DNA of 64,000 bases from DASQHW01 sp963837155 (GCA_963837155.1 CAWIMB010000002.1:1426001-1490000), one strand, 5' to 3'. Counted from the stretch's first letter, positions 44,737 to 54,436 are shown. The notes: generated by a model not told the origin, from the sequence alone. Program-made: numbers and translations.

Positions 44737-45846
44737 ATGTTTGCACTGTCGCCACTCAAGCAGGAGATCGAAAAACTCCTCGCCAGCGAACAACCGGTCG
44801 ATGTCGTCGAGCTACGCGCGCTGACCAACCAGTTGGAGTTTGCGTGGCTGCGCGCGATCGATGATTACGCCCGGTCGGAGGAATGGGTGGAGGAGGGCTT
44901 CGCGGTCGCGGCGTCGGCGCTGCGGGTCAAGTGCGGGCTGACCCAGGGTGGCGCGAACGCGGCGTTGAAGCTCGCGTCGAAGCTGCGGCGGCTGCCGGTG
45001 GTGTCGGAGGCGTTCGCGGCCGGGGAGATCTCCCGCCAACACGCAGCGGTGATCGCCGACGCCTACACGCCGGACCGGGCCGCCGCGATCACGGAGCTCG
45101 AGCAGCCGCTCGTCGACGCGGCCAAAGCCACCACACCCAAAGTGCTCGGCGAGATCGTGGCGCGCGTCACGGGCGCGCTCGATGGTGATGACGGTGTCGG
45201 GGCTGCGAACGAGAAGTACGCGCGGCGGCGCCTGCACATGTCGGAGATGCTCGACGGGATGGTGAAGATCGACGGACTGTTGGATCCCGAGTTGGGACAA
45301 CGGCTCCGCGCCCAAGTCAATGCCATGGCTCGCAGCCTCAAGGGCCAGGATCCCGACCGCACCCCGGCCCAGCTACGCGCCGACGCGCTGGTTGAGTTGT
45401 GCGAGATCGGTACCGCGCACGCCGATGTGGGCGCGGGGCGAGAGACGATCACCGATGTCGCCGTGCACGTGGACTTGCCTGACATTGAAGCGCGGGGCGG
45501 CGCCGATGTCGCGGCCGCGATCCGAGCGGCCCGTGGCCCGCTCCCGACATCGACGTTGCAGCGATTGACGTGCGACTGCCGGATCTCACGTGTGATCACC
45601 GACGGACCGTCGCTCGTGCTCGACATCGGCCGAGCGTCGCGCGACGTGACCGACGCACAATTCCGTGCGCTTGTCGCTCGCGACAAGGGCTGCACCTGGC
45701 GGGGATGCGATCGGCCGCCTGGCTGGTGTCAGGCCCACCACATCTGGCACTGGAGCGCCGGCGGACCGACCGACCTCGACAATCTGTGCCTCTACTGCCG
45801 CTACCACCACCGGCTCGTGCACGAAGGCGGCCGCGCGCCGCCCTAA
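44737..45846 (+). CDS. DUF222 domain-containing HNH endonuclease-like protein (13E12-family-like)
   Basis: A 369-residue protein. Residues 20-260 are the helical DUF222 domain (RALTNQLEFAWLRAIDDYAR, GGANAALKLASKLRRLPVV, EISRQHAAVIADA). The C-terminus is an HNH nuclease: CTWRGCDRPPGWCQAHHIWH, WSAGGPTDLDNLCLYCRYHH. These multi-copy proteins are typical of actinobacteria and known from the mycobacterial 13E12 repeats; their role is unsettled. No flanking repeat or integrase is seen. Its end overlaps the converging amidohydrolase stop by four bases. Confidence 0.92.
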   Translation: MFALSPLKQEIEKLLASEQPVDVVELRALTNQLEFAWLRAIDDYARSEEWVEEGFAVAASALRVKCGLTQGGANAALKLASKLRRLPVVSEAFAAGEISRQHAAVIADAYTPDRAAAITELEQPLVDAAKATTPKVLGEIVARVTGALDGDDGVGAANEKYARRRLHMSEMLDGMVKIDGLLDPELGQRLRAQVNAMARSLKGQDPDRTPAQLRADALVELCEIGTAHADVGAGRETITDVAVHVDLPDIEARGGADVAAAIRAARGPLPTSTLQRLTCDCRISRVITDGPSLVLDIGRASRDVTDAQFRALVARDKGCTWRGCDRPPGWCQAHHIWHWSAGGPTDLDNLCLYCRYHHRLVHEGGRAPP

Positions 45847-47510
45847 GAGCGGAGCAACTTCCCCGGTCGCGTCGCCAGCGCGTCGTCGTTCACTGCGCCG
45901 TCCTCGCGGATCACCGTGCCGTTCACGACAACATGACGGACGCCCACGGGGCGGTCGGCCACGAGCCGTTCTCCGTTCGCGGGGAAATCGCGGATGCGGC
46001 GGAGCGGGCCGGGCGCGACGGTCTGGTCGTCGAACACCACGACGTCGGCGGCCTTGCCGACTTCGAGCGTGCCGCGGTCGTGCAGGCCGAACACGGACGC
46101 GGGCTCGCCGGTGAGCTTGTAGATCGCGTGCTCCATGGGCATGACGTGCTTGTCGCGCACCCAGTTGCCGAGCAGATCGGTGGCGAAGCAGGCGTCGCAC
46201 AACTGGCTGATGTGCGCGCCCGAGTCGGCGAGGCCGAGCAACACGGTGTCCTGGGGGAGCAGCTCGGCGATCGCTTCCGGGTCGTTGTTCGCGAGCACGC
46301 TGAGGAAACGAGTCTCGAGGTTTTCGTCGAGTGAGAGATCGAGCATCACGTCAAGCGGGGTGGCGCCGCGCTCCTCGGCGAGATCCGTGACCTTGCGGTT
46401 GATCAGCTCGGGATGCGCGTTCGACTCGGCGACGAGGAGAGCGTCGAAGTTTAGCGGCAGCGCGCCCTTGCGGCCGGACAGCTCCTCCCATGCCTTCGCT
46501 CGCCATGCGGGATCGCGGTACGCGGCCATGCGTTCCTCGACGGAGCGGTCCATCAGCTCCTGGAACGCGGCGCGCATGTTCAACGTGAACGGCTCGCGCA
46601 TGTTCATCTGGAACGTCAGCGGGCGGCACGATACTTGTGGCCACACTTCGACGCCCTCGGCGCGCGCCGCTTTGTTCGCGGCCATGATCTTCACGTGCCA
46701 CGGATAGCCCTTGACGGTGAGCAAGGCCGTCCATGTGACCGGTCGGTGCGCGTGCCGCTGCAGGTCGTACACGTCATCGTGCTTGACCGTCTCACCCGGC
46801 AGCAATGCGATCACGCCCTTGTGTGAGTCGCGCACCGGTTCGAGCAGCGACCGAACTTCCGCGAGATCGGCGACGCGCGACGGCACGGGCCTCCCGTTGG
46901 CGCCGCTGTGCGTCGGTGACGAGCTCGTCGCGAACCCGGCCGCGCCGGCGTCCATCGCTTCGCCGATCACGCGCTGCATCCCGCGGATCTCGTCGTCGGT
47001 GGCCGCGCGTTCGTAGCCCTCTTCGCCCATGACGAAGATACGTACTGCGGTGTGACCGACGTAGCACGCGAAGTTGAGCAGCGTGCCGCGCCGGTCGATC
47101 GCATCGAGATACTGCGGGAACGTCTCGAAGTCGTCCCACGGCACGCCTTCGAAGAGCGTGTCGGGCGCCATGTCCTCGACGTGCTGGAGCGTGCGGACGA
47201 GCAGCTCGCGGTGCCGCGGTTGCACGGGAGCGATCGAGAAGCCGCAGTTGCCGGCGACGACGCTCGTCACCCCGTGCCAGGACGACGGCGTGAGCGCCGG
47301 GTCCCAGAACACCTGGGCGTCGTAGTGCGTGTGAATGTCGATGAAGCCGGGCGTGACGACGTGGCCGCCGGCGTCGAGCTCGTGCGCGCCGTCGAGCCCC
47401 TCACCGATCTCGGTGATCACGCCGCCGGTGATCGCGACGTCGGCTGCGCGCGCGGGCGCGCCGGTTCCGTCGACGACCGTGCCCCCGCGAATGACCACGT
47501 CTGCACCCAT
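45843..47510 (-). CDS. Amidohydrolase-family protein, D-aminoacylase-like
   Basis: A 555-residue metal-dependent hydrolase. Metal-binding HxH is His60-x-His62 in GFIDIHTHYDAQ; GNCGFSIAPV, VGHTAVRIFVMGEEGYERAA, LLGLADSGAHISQLCDACF and the C-terminal composite beta-sandwich (DRGTLEVGKAADVVVFD) follow the N-acyl-D-amino-acid deacylase pattern. It probably hydrolyses an N-acyl or cyclic amide. ATG 47510 has GAGGAG 5 bases upstream. Divergent from the dehydrogenase/VOC/LLM operon, possibly the same pathway. Confidence 0.88.
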   Translation of the reverse strand: MGADVVIRGGTVVDGTGAPARAADVAITGGVITEIGEGLDGAHELDAGGHVVTPGFIDIHTHYDAQVFWDPALTPSSWHGVTSVVAGNCGFSIAPVQPRHRELLVRTLQHVEDMAPDTLFEGVPWDDFETFPQYLDAIDRRGTLLNFACYVGHTAVRIFVMGEEGYERAATDDEIRGMQRVIGEAMDAGAAGFATSSSPTHSGANGRPVPSRVADLAEVRSLLEPVRDSHKGVIALLPGETVKHDDVYDLQRHAHRPVTWTALLTVKGYPWHVKIMAANKAARAEGVEVWPQVSCRPLTFQMNMREPFTLNMRAAFQELMDRSVEERMAAYRDPAWRAKAWEELSGRKGALPLNFDALLVAESNAHPELINRKVTDLAEERGATPLDVMLDLSLDENLETRFLSVLANNDPEAIAELLPQDTVLLGLADSGAHISQLCDACFATDLLGNWVRDKHVMPMEHAIYKLTGEPASVFGLHDRGTLEVGKAADVVVFDDQTVAPGPLRRIRDFPANGERLVADRPVGVRHVVVNGTVIREDGAVNDDALATRPGKLLRS

Positions 47511-47597
47511 CGGGACTCCTCACACGTCGTCGACCTCGGGCGACCGATCCTACAGTTGACGTGCGTGTCAGGTTCGGGCGACGCTGACCTCCATGCC

Positions 47598-47651
47598 GGG
47601 AGACGACAGCGCAGCGACCGGAGGGGAGCGGAGCGTGGAGTCGACCCATGA
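47598..47651 (+). repeat. 54-bp repeat, copy 1
   Basis: Begins GGGAGACGACAGCGCAGCG and ends GGAGTCGACCCATGA. It is identical over all 54 bases to 49272-49325. It lies in the divergent intergenic region, just before the dehydrogenase start. Confidence 0.9.
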
Positions 47652-47670
47652 TCATGTTCTCCCCACGACG

Positions 47671-48699
47671 ATGCCCGCTGCTGTGTTCATGGGCCTGCGC
47701 GACGTTGCGGTCGAGGACCGGCCGACACCGTCGCCGGGACCCGGTGAGCTGCTGCTCGAGGTCAGCCATTGCGGCATCTGCGGCTCTGATCTGCATTTCC
47801 TGCTCGACTGGGGCGGGCGCAGCGGGGTGATCGAAGGGCATGAGTTCTCGGGCACGGTTGCCGCGACCGGTGATGGTGTCGACGGGTGGCAGGTTGGTGA
47901 CCGCGTCGTCGGCGGCCCGTCGCCCAAGTGCGGCCGGTGCGAGTACTGCCTCGCGCACCGCACATCGCTGTGCGTCGAACGCGGACGCAGCGGCGTGGGG
48001 GAGAGCACCTGGCAGGGCGCGTTCGCCGGATACAAGACGGTGAGCGCGGCCGAAGCGCTTCGGGTGCCCGACCAGTTGTCGCTGAAACACGCCGCGCTCA
48101 CCGAGCCACTCGCGGTTGCACTGCACGGCATCACCCAGGGCGGCGGCGCGCGGCCCGGAACGCGCTGGCTCGTGACCGGCGGTGGCCCGATCGGGTTCCT
48201 CAGCGTGGCCGCGCTACGAGCGCTGGGTGTCGAGGACATCGTCGTGAGCGAACCCAAGGAACGTCGCCGCAAGCTGTGCGAGAAGCTCGGAGCGCGCACG
48301 GTTGCACCCGATGACCTGACCACGCCGCAATGGCCGCACGACATGGTCGACGAACCGTTCGATGTCGCGCTCGAGTGCTCGGGCAACGGCCGCGCCCAGG
48401 AGTCGGCGCTCGCGCAGCTGAAGCGCGCGGGAACTCTTGTGCTCGTCGGCGCCGGGATGGCGCGCCCGAAGTTCGATCCCAATCGCATCCTGCTGAACGA
48501 GCTCGTGATCACCGGCGCGTTCGTGTACGACTTCGACGGCTTCCCGCGCGCGCTGGAGCTGCTGGCATCGGGCAAGATGCCGAACGACCTGCTCGTCGAA
48601 CAAGACGATTTCCCGCTGAACCGCCTGCTCGACGCGGCGGTCGGCTTGCACGAGGGCGAGCTCGCCGCCAAAGCAATGATCGTCCCGAGAACGGAGTAA
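47671..48699 (+). CDS. Zinc-dependent alcohol dehydrogenase (MDR family)
   Basis: A 342-residue protein. Catalytic zinc site: Cys34 in HCGICGSDLH and GHE at 56-58. Structural zinc loop: CGRCEYCLAHRTSLC. NAD-binding: WLVTGGGPIGFLSVAALRALG followed by acidic SEPKERRR, which suggests NAD preference. ATG 47671 is chosen because the frame upstream to 47593 only translates the 54-bp repeat. It oxidises an alcohol or sorbitol-like polyol; substrate unknown. First gene of an operon with VOC and LLM genes. Confidence 0.88.
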   Translation: MPAAVFMGLRDVAVEDRPTPSPGPGELLLEVSHCGICGSDLHFLLDWGGRSGVIEGHEFSGTVAATGDGVDGWQVGDRVVGGPSPKCGRCEYCLAHRTSLCVERGRSGVGESTWQGAFAGYKTVSAAEALRVPDQLSLKHAALTEPLAVALHGITQGGGARPGTRWLVTGGGPIGFLSVAALRALGVEDIVVSEPKERRRKLCEKLGARTVAPDDLTTPQWPHDMVDEPFDVALECSGNGRAQESALAQLKRAGTLVLVGAGMARPKFDPNRILLNELVITGAFVYDFDGFPRALELLASGKMPNDLLVEQDDFPLNRLLDAAVGLHEGELAAKAMIVPRTE

Positions 48700-48808
48700 G
48701 GGAGACGACAGCGAAGCGACCGGGGAGACGAAGGCGTAGCCGACCGGAGGGGAGGCGAAGCCGAGAGTCGACCAATCATCAGGGGAGCGGAGCGTGGAGT
48801 CGACCCAA
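48700..48808 (+). repeat. Composite relative of the 54-bp repeat
   Basis: Contains GGGAGACGACAGCGAAGCGAC, a second variant GGAGACGAAGGCGTAGCCGAC, a third GGGGAGGCGAAGCCGAGAGTC, and finally GGGGAGCGGAGCGTGGAGTC, as in the 54-bp copies. It fills the whole spacer between the dehydrogenase and VOC genes. Confidence 0.8.
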
Positions 48809-48825
48809 TGGAGAAAGGAGCGACG

Positions 48826-49353
48826 ATGGCCGGTCCGACATTCACCTCGCGCAAGCCGCGTTTCAATCACGTGGCGATGAGCCTGACCGCCGAGAACCTC
48901 GACGAAGCGCACCGCAAGCTGCGCGCCGACTTCTACGAGGACGTCTTCGGGTTCTTCGACATCCCGATGATGACGATCGACCGCAAGCGCCAGGTGTTCC
49001 AGGTCCACAACATCGAGCAGTTCCTGTTCCTGATCGCGGAAGACGACGGGTCGTCGATGAGTTGCCCGCGTCTCGACCACTTCGGCTTGTCGGTCGCCGC
49101 GGAGTCGGAGCTCGACGACATTCTCGCTCGGGCGAAGAAGTGGCAAGAGCGTGACGACCGGGTCGACATCATCGATAAGAAGACCGAAGATCACGGCATG
49201 CTCGCGATCACGAGCATCTACGTGCGGTATCTCCTGCCGATGATGGTCGAGATCCAATGGTGGGATTACAAGGGAGACGACAGCGCAGCGACCGGAGGGG
49301 AGCGGAGCGTGGAGTCGACCCATGAGGATCGCTCGGACAAGGTGAACGCGTGA
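48826..49353 (+). CDS. VOC-superfamily protein with repeat-encoded C-terminus
   Basis: A 175-residue protein from ATG 48826 (AAAGGAG, 5-base spacing; ATG 48808 is an alternative). RFNHVAMSLTAENLDEAHRK, FYEDVFGFFDIPMMTID, CPRLDHFGLSVAAESELDD and PMMVEIQWWDY are glyoxalase-fold strands, with His and Glu as likely metal ligands. The family core ends at WWDYK; the last residues GDDSAATGGERSVESTH are translated from the 54-bp repeat, followed by EDRSDKVNA. The stop overlaps the LLM GTG. Confidence 0.82.
   Translation: MAGPTFTSRKPRFNHVAMSLTAENLDEAHRKLRADFYEDVFGFFDIPMMTIDRKRQVFQVHNIEQFLFLIAEDDGSSMSCPRLDHFGLSVAAESELDDILARAKKWQERDDRVDIIDKKTEDHGMLAITSIYVRYLLPMMVEIQWWDYKGDDSAATGGERSVESTHEDRSDKVNA
49272..49325 (+). 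repeat. 54-bp repeat, copy 2 (inside the VOC gene)
   Basis: Identical to 47598-47651. Here it is in frame with and translated as the C-terminal tail of the VOC protein. Confidence 0.9.
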
Positions 49354-50327
49354 CCGAGCTTCGTTACGGCGCGTTCGCGCCGCAAGGCTGGAAGCTCGAG
49401 TACAACGGCTGGTCTGCTGCCGACGCGTGGGCGCGCACCAAGGAGCTTGCGCAGCTCACCGAGCAGCTCGGCTATCACCACCTCTGGGTCTACGACCACT
49501 TCGAGACGGTGCCCACGCGCGAGCCGACGCACGTGTTCGAAGCGTTCACGACGCTCTCGGCGCTCGCGCAGCACACGTCGACGATCAAGCTCGGTCAGAT
49601 GGTGACGTGCGCGGCATACCGCAACGCGGGTCTGCTCGCCAAGGAAGCCGCGTGCGTCGACGTGTTCTCGGGTGGACGCCTCATCCTCGGGCTCGGCGCG
49701 GGATGGTACGAGCGCGAGTACCAGGCGTACGGGTTCACGTTCCCGCGTCCGGGCGTGCGGCTGCAGATCCTCGAAGAGACCGTCGAGGTTGTGAAGCGCC
49801 TGTGGAGCGAGGAGACGGTGACGTATCAGGGCAAGCACCTGACGTTCGACGGTGCGTACTGCGATCCCAAACCGCTGCAGCAATTGCCGGAGCTGTGGAT
49901 CGGCGGAGGCGGCGAGAAGGTGACGCTGCGCATCGAAGCGCGTCATGCCGACAAGACCAACTGGCAAGTCGGACTCGAGGGATTCATTCGCAAGTCCGAA
50001 CTGCTCCGCCGGTACTGCGACGAGATCGGTCGCGACTTCGCCTCGATCGTCCGCACGCACGGTCCCGACTGCCGCATCTTCGACACCGAGGCCGATCTGC
50101 AGAAGTGGCTCGACTCACCCACGGGCGGGTCGCTCCGGCGCGGCGGCACACCGCACGCCGAGTACGTGCGCGACAACTTGGTCGGCACGGTGGAACAGGT
50201 CGCAGGGAAGGTTCAGGCGTACGTCGACGCGGGGTGCCGGGAGTTCGTGCTCTGGTTCCGTGACTTCCCGTCGTCCGAGAGTCTCGAGGCGTTCGCACGC
50301 GACGTCACGCCGATGATCCGGCCTTAG
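49350..50327 (+). CDS. LLM-class F420-dependent oxidoreductase
   Basis: A 325-residue TIM-barrel flavin/F420 enzyme. LAQLTEQLGYHHLWVYDHFE, TLSALAQHTSTIKLGQMVTC, DVFSGGRLILGLGAGWYERE and KPLQQLPELWIGGGGEKVTL are family signatures. GTG 49350 overlaps the VOC stop (GTGA). Complete counterpart of the partial LLM at the left window edge, though not the same subfamily by its motifs. It probably oxidises or hydroxylates the substrate handled by the upstream dehydrogenase. Confidence 0.9.
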   Translation: MTELRYGAFAPQGWKLEYNGWSAADAWARTKELAQLTEQLGYHHLWVYDHFETVPTREPTHVFEAFTTLSALAQHTSTIKLGQMVTCAAYRNAGLLAKEAACVDVFSGGRLILGLGAGWYEREYQAYGFTFPRPGVRLQILEETVEVVKRLWSEETVTYQGKHLTFDGAYCDPKPLQQLPELWIGGGGEKVTLRIEARHADKTNWQVGLEGFIRKSELLRRYCDEIGRDFASIVRTHGPDCRIFDTEADLQKWLDSPTGGSLRRGGTPHAEYVRDNLVGTVEQVAGKVQAYVDAGCREFVLWFRDFPSSESLEAFARDVTPMIRP

Positions 50328-50341
50328 GGAGCAACGGACGC

Positions 50342-50347
50342 TACCGT
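50342..50347 (+). promoter_or_regulatory. -10 element (TACCGT) of the envelope gene cluster
   Basis: TACCGT lies 8 bases before GTG 50356; leaderless layout. It is the likely promoter for the coupled genes to 54436. Confidence 0.45.
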
Positions 50348-50355
50348 TCTCGACC

Positions 50356-51936
50356 GTGACGGCACTCTCCGACGCGCCTGCACGGGAGCCCACACAGTCG
50401 TCGCCCCTTCCACAGCCCCGACCGCGCCTGTTGCTCGGTGCCGGTGCGTTCGTCGCGATCGGTGCGCTGTTCTTCTACTTCTACACGCGTTCCGATCTGT
50501 GGCTTGACGAGACACTGTCGGTCAACATCGCCCGGCTTCCGGTGTCCGATCTTCGTGAGGCATTGCGCCACGACGGCGCACCGCCGCTTTACTACTTCTT
50601 GCTGCATTTCTGGACGGCGGCGTTCGGTACCAGCGGTGTCGCGGCGCGGTCGCTGTCCGGCGTCTGCATGCTCGGCGCGGTGGTTGCAATCTGGTTTGCA
50701 GCGCGGCGCCTTGGTGGCCGGCGCCTCGCGTGGTTGTCGGCGATGGTCATGCTCGCGAGCCCGTACGCGATCCGCTACGCGACGGAAACGCGGATGTACA
50801 CGCTCGAGATCCTGTTGGTCGCGTGCGGCATCGTGGCATTCCAGCGCGTCGTCGAGCGCCCGACGTACGGGCGCGCGGCGGTGTTCGGGCTCATCGTGGC
50901 GCTCGCGCTGTACACGCAGTACTGGGCGTTCTATCTGCTGCCGGTCGTCACCGTCGTGTTGCTGTGGATGCTGCGGCACGGCACCGATCGCACCGCGGCG
51001 CGCCGCCTATTGATCGCGCTGGGCGGCGCAGTCATCGCGTTCCTGCCGTGGCTGTCGACATTCCTCTACCAGGGAACGCATACCGGCACGCCGTGGGGCA
51101 CGCCGGTGCTGCCGGCGTTGCCGTTTGGCTACACGATCCGCGATTTCGCGGGTGGCGCGAACTACGGCATCGAGGTGCAGGAGGGATGGCTCCTGTTCCT
51201 CACGCTGTTCCCGCTGCTGCTCCTGGGCATCTTCGGGCGCGGGATCGACAACCGGCGTATCGAGGTCGACATCTTGCCGCAGCGCGAGGTGCGGCCGATC
51301 GCGTTCGTCGGCGGGGTCGGGCTCGCAGTCGCGCTGTCGCTGAACTACCTCGCCGGCGGTGCGTTCCAGTCGCGATACAGCGCGCTGGTGTTTCCGTTCT
51401 TCGTGCTCCTCGTCGCACGCGGGTTCACGACGTTGTGCGATCGCCGCGTGCTTGCCGGCGCGGCGGTGCTCGCGGTTCTGCTCGGGTTCGCGGGCGGCGT
51501 CCGCAACGTGATAACGCAACGAACGCAGGCCGGCGAGGTCGCGGCGGTGCTTCGCACCGACGCCCATGCCGGCGATCTCGTCGTGTACTGCCCCGACCAG
51601 GTTGGGCCGGCGGTGCACCGTCTGGCCCCGAAGGGCCTCGACGAGGTCGTGTATCCGAGCTTCGCTGGTCCGGAAAGAATCGATTGGGTCGACTACAAGC
51701 AACGGCTCAAGCGCGCGGACACCCGGGCGTTTGTGCGCACCGCACTCGCGCGGGCGGGATCACGCACGCTGTGGTACGTGAGTGCCCCGGGGTACCACAC
51801 GCACAAGGTCGTGTGTGAGACGCTCAAGAACGCGTTCGCCGCTGCTCGACGCCGGGTGCCGCGCACCGCGCCGGATCCGAAGATCTTCGAGAAGCCGTCG
51901 CTCGAGGAGTTTCTCGCCCGACCGGCGAGCAGCTGA
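50356..51936 (+). CDS. GT39-like polyprenol-dependent membrane glycosyltransferase
   Basis: A 526-residue protein with about ten membrane helices. Loop 1 carries the catalytic-type acidic pair SDLWLDETLSVNIARLP, then HDGAPPLYYFLLHFWTAAFG, and a second loop YAIRYATETRMYTLEI, all typical of mannosyltransferase-like ArnT/PMT proteins. The C-terminal soluble domain includes GDLVVYCPDQVGPAVHRLA. It transfers a sugar on the outer face of the membrane. It is directly followed by the next gene's GTG after its stop. Confidence 0.83.
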   Translation: MTALSDAPAREPTQSSPLPQPRPRLLLGAGAFVAIGALFFYFYTRSDLWLDETLSVNIARLPVSDLREALRHDGAPPLYYFLLHFWTAAFGTSGVAARSLSGVCMLGAVVAIWFAARRLGGRRLAWLSAMVMLASPYAIRYATETRMYTLEILLVACGIVAFQRVVERPTYGRAAVFGLIVALALYTQYWAFYLLPVVTVVLLWMLRHGTDRTAARRLLIALGGAVIAFLPWLSTFLYQGTHTGTPWGTPVLPALPFGYTIRDFAGGANYGIEVQEGWLLFLTLFPLLLLGIFGRGIDNRRIEVDILPQREVRPIAFVGGVGLAVALSLNYLAGGAFQSRYSALVFPFFVLLVARGFTTLCDRRVLAGAAVLAVLLGFAGGVRNVITQRTQAGEVAAVLRTDAHAGDLVVYCPDQVGPAVHRLAPKGLDEVVYPSFAGPERIDWVDYKQRLKRADTRAFVRTALARAGSRTLWYVSAPGYHTHKVVCETLKNAFAAARRRVPRTAPDPKIFEKPSLEEFLARPASS

Positions 51937-53020
51937 GTGCCGACCCGCGCCGGCACCGCGCGCCGCGGTGCTCGTTCCCTACGCGCTCTCGCGGTTGATC
52001 GTCGTCGTGACGTTGGTGGTCACCAGGCATGTCCTGACGACCGTGCACGTCGCCGACCGATATCGCGTCCAGGCAAGTCTGCTCGGGTGGGACGGGGGCT
52101 GGTACCGCGACATCGCGCGCGGCGGCTACGACGCCGTGGCACGCGAGGGATTGCGGTTCTTCCCGCTGTTCCCGTTGGCCGGCCGGGTCGTTGCATGGTT
52201 CCCCGGCGTCAACGCGGGCGTGGCCGTGGTGGTGGTTGCGAATGTCGCTGCGCTCGCGCTCGGGTTCGCAGTGCGCGCGCTCGTGCTCCAGGAGCGCGCC
52301 GACGAAGACCTGGCCCGACGCGCGGTATGGCTCGTCTACCTGCTGCCGCCTGCGTTCGTCCTTGTGATGGGCTACGCCGAGGCCCTGTTCATGACCGCCG
52401 CGGCGGTCGCGCTGCTCGCGCTCCGGCGGCAGCAGTGGTGGCTCGCCGCGATCGCCGGCATCGCCGCGGGTCTGACCCGTCCGGTTGGCATACTGCTCGC
52501 CGTGCCCACGCTCGTCGAAGCCGTTCGTACGCGTGACCGGGCCGCGATCGCGGCGGTCGTGGCTCCTGTCGTCGGAACGTTCTCGTATCTCTGGTGGGCC
52601 GCGAGCCGTACGCACGACTTCTGGTATCCGCTGCGGGTCCAGCAGGACCCCACGCGGCGCGGCCGGTGGCTCGATCCGTTTCGGGCGGTGGCCCATTCGG
52701 TGCGTGAGCTGTTCTCGGGTGATCATCTGAGCGCGGGCGTCCATGCGGTTGCGGCCGTGCTGTTGTTCGGCTTGCTCGTGGTGCTGTGGCGGCGCTGGCC
52801 GCTGTCGTTTTCGCTGTATGCGACCGTTGCGCTGATCGCCGCGCTCAGCAGTAAGAACCTCGATTCGCTCGAGCGCTACGGCCTTGCGACGATTCCGTTC
52901 GTGCTCGCCGCCGCCGACGTCGTGGCCGATCCCCTATGGGAACGGGTTGCCCTCGTGCTCGTGAGCGCCGGGCTGGTGGTCGCCAGCGTCCTCGCCTTCA
53001 CCGGAGTGATGGTTCCGTGA
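51937..53020 (+). CDS. PIG-V-like mannosyltransferase, frame broken near the start
   Basis: GTG 51937 abuts the previous TGA. VPTRAGTA then shifts frame near 51950-51965 to AAVLVPYALSRLIVVVTLVV; one CG restored gives 361 residues. LLGWDGGWYRDIARGGYD with LRFFPLFPLAGRV is the signature of GPI-mannosyltransferase PIG-V-like actinobacterial enzymes, including the acidic residue next to WDGGWY. About eight membrane helices. Its stop overlaps the GTG of the next gene. Confidence 0.82.
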
Positions 53021-54436
53021 AGGGCAACCGGTTCGGACGGGTGTTGCTCCTCATCGTTCTCGTCGCGCTCGGCATTCGCATCGCGTACGTCGCGGGTACG
53101 AAGTCGGGACCGTGTCGCATCGCGCTCCCCAATGGCGTGGTCGTCGGCAGCTCGCCGAGCAAGTGCACGGGGCCGAACGACCAGGTCTATTACAACGCCC
53201 AGGCGAACACCGTGGCCGAAGGTCATGGCTTCAACGAGCCGTTCTGGTCGGTGACCCATCCCGGCGAGAAGGCGCCACCCGCGGCCGATCATCCGCCGCT
53301 CACGGTCTTCGTGCTCACGCCGGTCTCCTGGCTCGTCGAGCACCCGCCGTTGTCGTGGGTCATCGACGAGCCGTTACGCGACCACGTGCGCGAGCACCGT
53401 TACACGATGGTCGTGTTGGGGACGTTGCTCGTGTTCCTGATCGGTCTTCTGGGCCGGCGTATCGGCGGAGACGCGGTCGGGCTGATCGCGGCGGGGATCG
53501 CGGCGATCAATCCGAACATCTGGGTGAACGACGGGCTCATCTTCTCCGAGACCGTCACCGCGCTCACCGTTGTCGGTGCGATGTGGGCGGCAATCGCACT
53601 CTGGGAGCGACCAACGCTGTTGCGCGTGGCCGCGCTCGGCCTCATGTGCGGGCTCGCGGCCCTCGCGCGCGGAGCTGATCCTGTTCGTGCCGTTGCTCGC
53701 GATCGTCATCGTGTGCACGGTGGCAAAACCGTGGTCCGATCGCAGCGCGCTTGCTGTCGCGGCGATCGTCATGTCGGTGCTCGTCATTGCGCCGTGGGTT
53801 GGGTTCAACCTCGCGCGCTTCCACGACCGCACGTTCATCTCAACCAACGACGGCATCGCCCTGCTCGGATCGAACTGCGATCCGGTGTACTCCGGTGACG
53901 GCATCGGCCTGACGTCACTCGGCGAATGTCTCGAGTATCCGCCCCCGCCGGGAGATCAATCTCAGGTTGCGAGCCACTACCGCAAGAAGGCGTTCGATTA
54001 CGTCAGCGATCACAAAGGCCGCGTGCCGCTCGTGATGCTGGCGCGCATCGGGCGCACGTGGAGCGTGTTCCGGCCCGGCGACATGATCGACTTCAACGTC
54101 GGTGAGGATCGCGACCGCTGGGTCACGCGGCTCGGCCTGATCTCCTATTACCCGGAGCTGCTCCTGGCGATCGTTGGCGCGATCGAAATGTGGCGCCGCC
54201 ACCGGCGACGCGTGTTGTGGGTGCTCCTCGTACCCGCGATCGTCGTGACGATCGGTGTTGCTGTGACCTACGGGCAAACGCGGTTCCGCGCCGCGGCCGA
54301 ACCATCGCTCGCGTTGCTGGCAGCCGTCGGGGTCATCGCGGCGGTCCGCGCGTTGTCTGGCGGCCGGGAAGAACGACGAGACGACGAACCGGAGCAGCCG
54401 CCGGAGCCGGAACCGGCCCCTGTTGTTACACCGTGA
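53017..54436 (+). CDS. Multi-pass membrane glycosyltransferase-like protein, frame broken
   Basis: GTG 53017 overlaps the previous stop (GTGA). First loop: CTGPNDQVYYNAQANTVAEG and HGFNEPFWSV; then ADHPPLTVFVLTPVSWL, a GT39-like pattern. The frame breaks near 53660-53672 between LMCGLAALAR and AELILFVPLLAIVIVCTVA; one CG restored gives 473 residues. The tail is acidic and proline-rich (EEPEQPPEPEPAPVV in part). It ends antisense to the last bases of the converging gene. Confidence 0.75.

Noticed and set aside
44737..45846. DUF222/HNH gene as part of a mobile element
   Set aside because: No inverted repeats, target duplications, integrase or 13E12-type flanks are visible.
48700..48808. A small gene in the dehydrogenase-VOC spacer
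   Set aside because: The spacer consists entirely of relatives of the 54-bp repeat and has no separate start signal.
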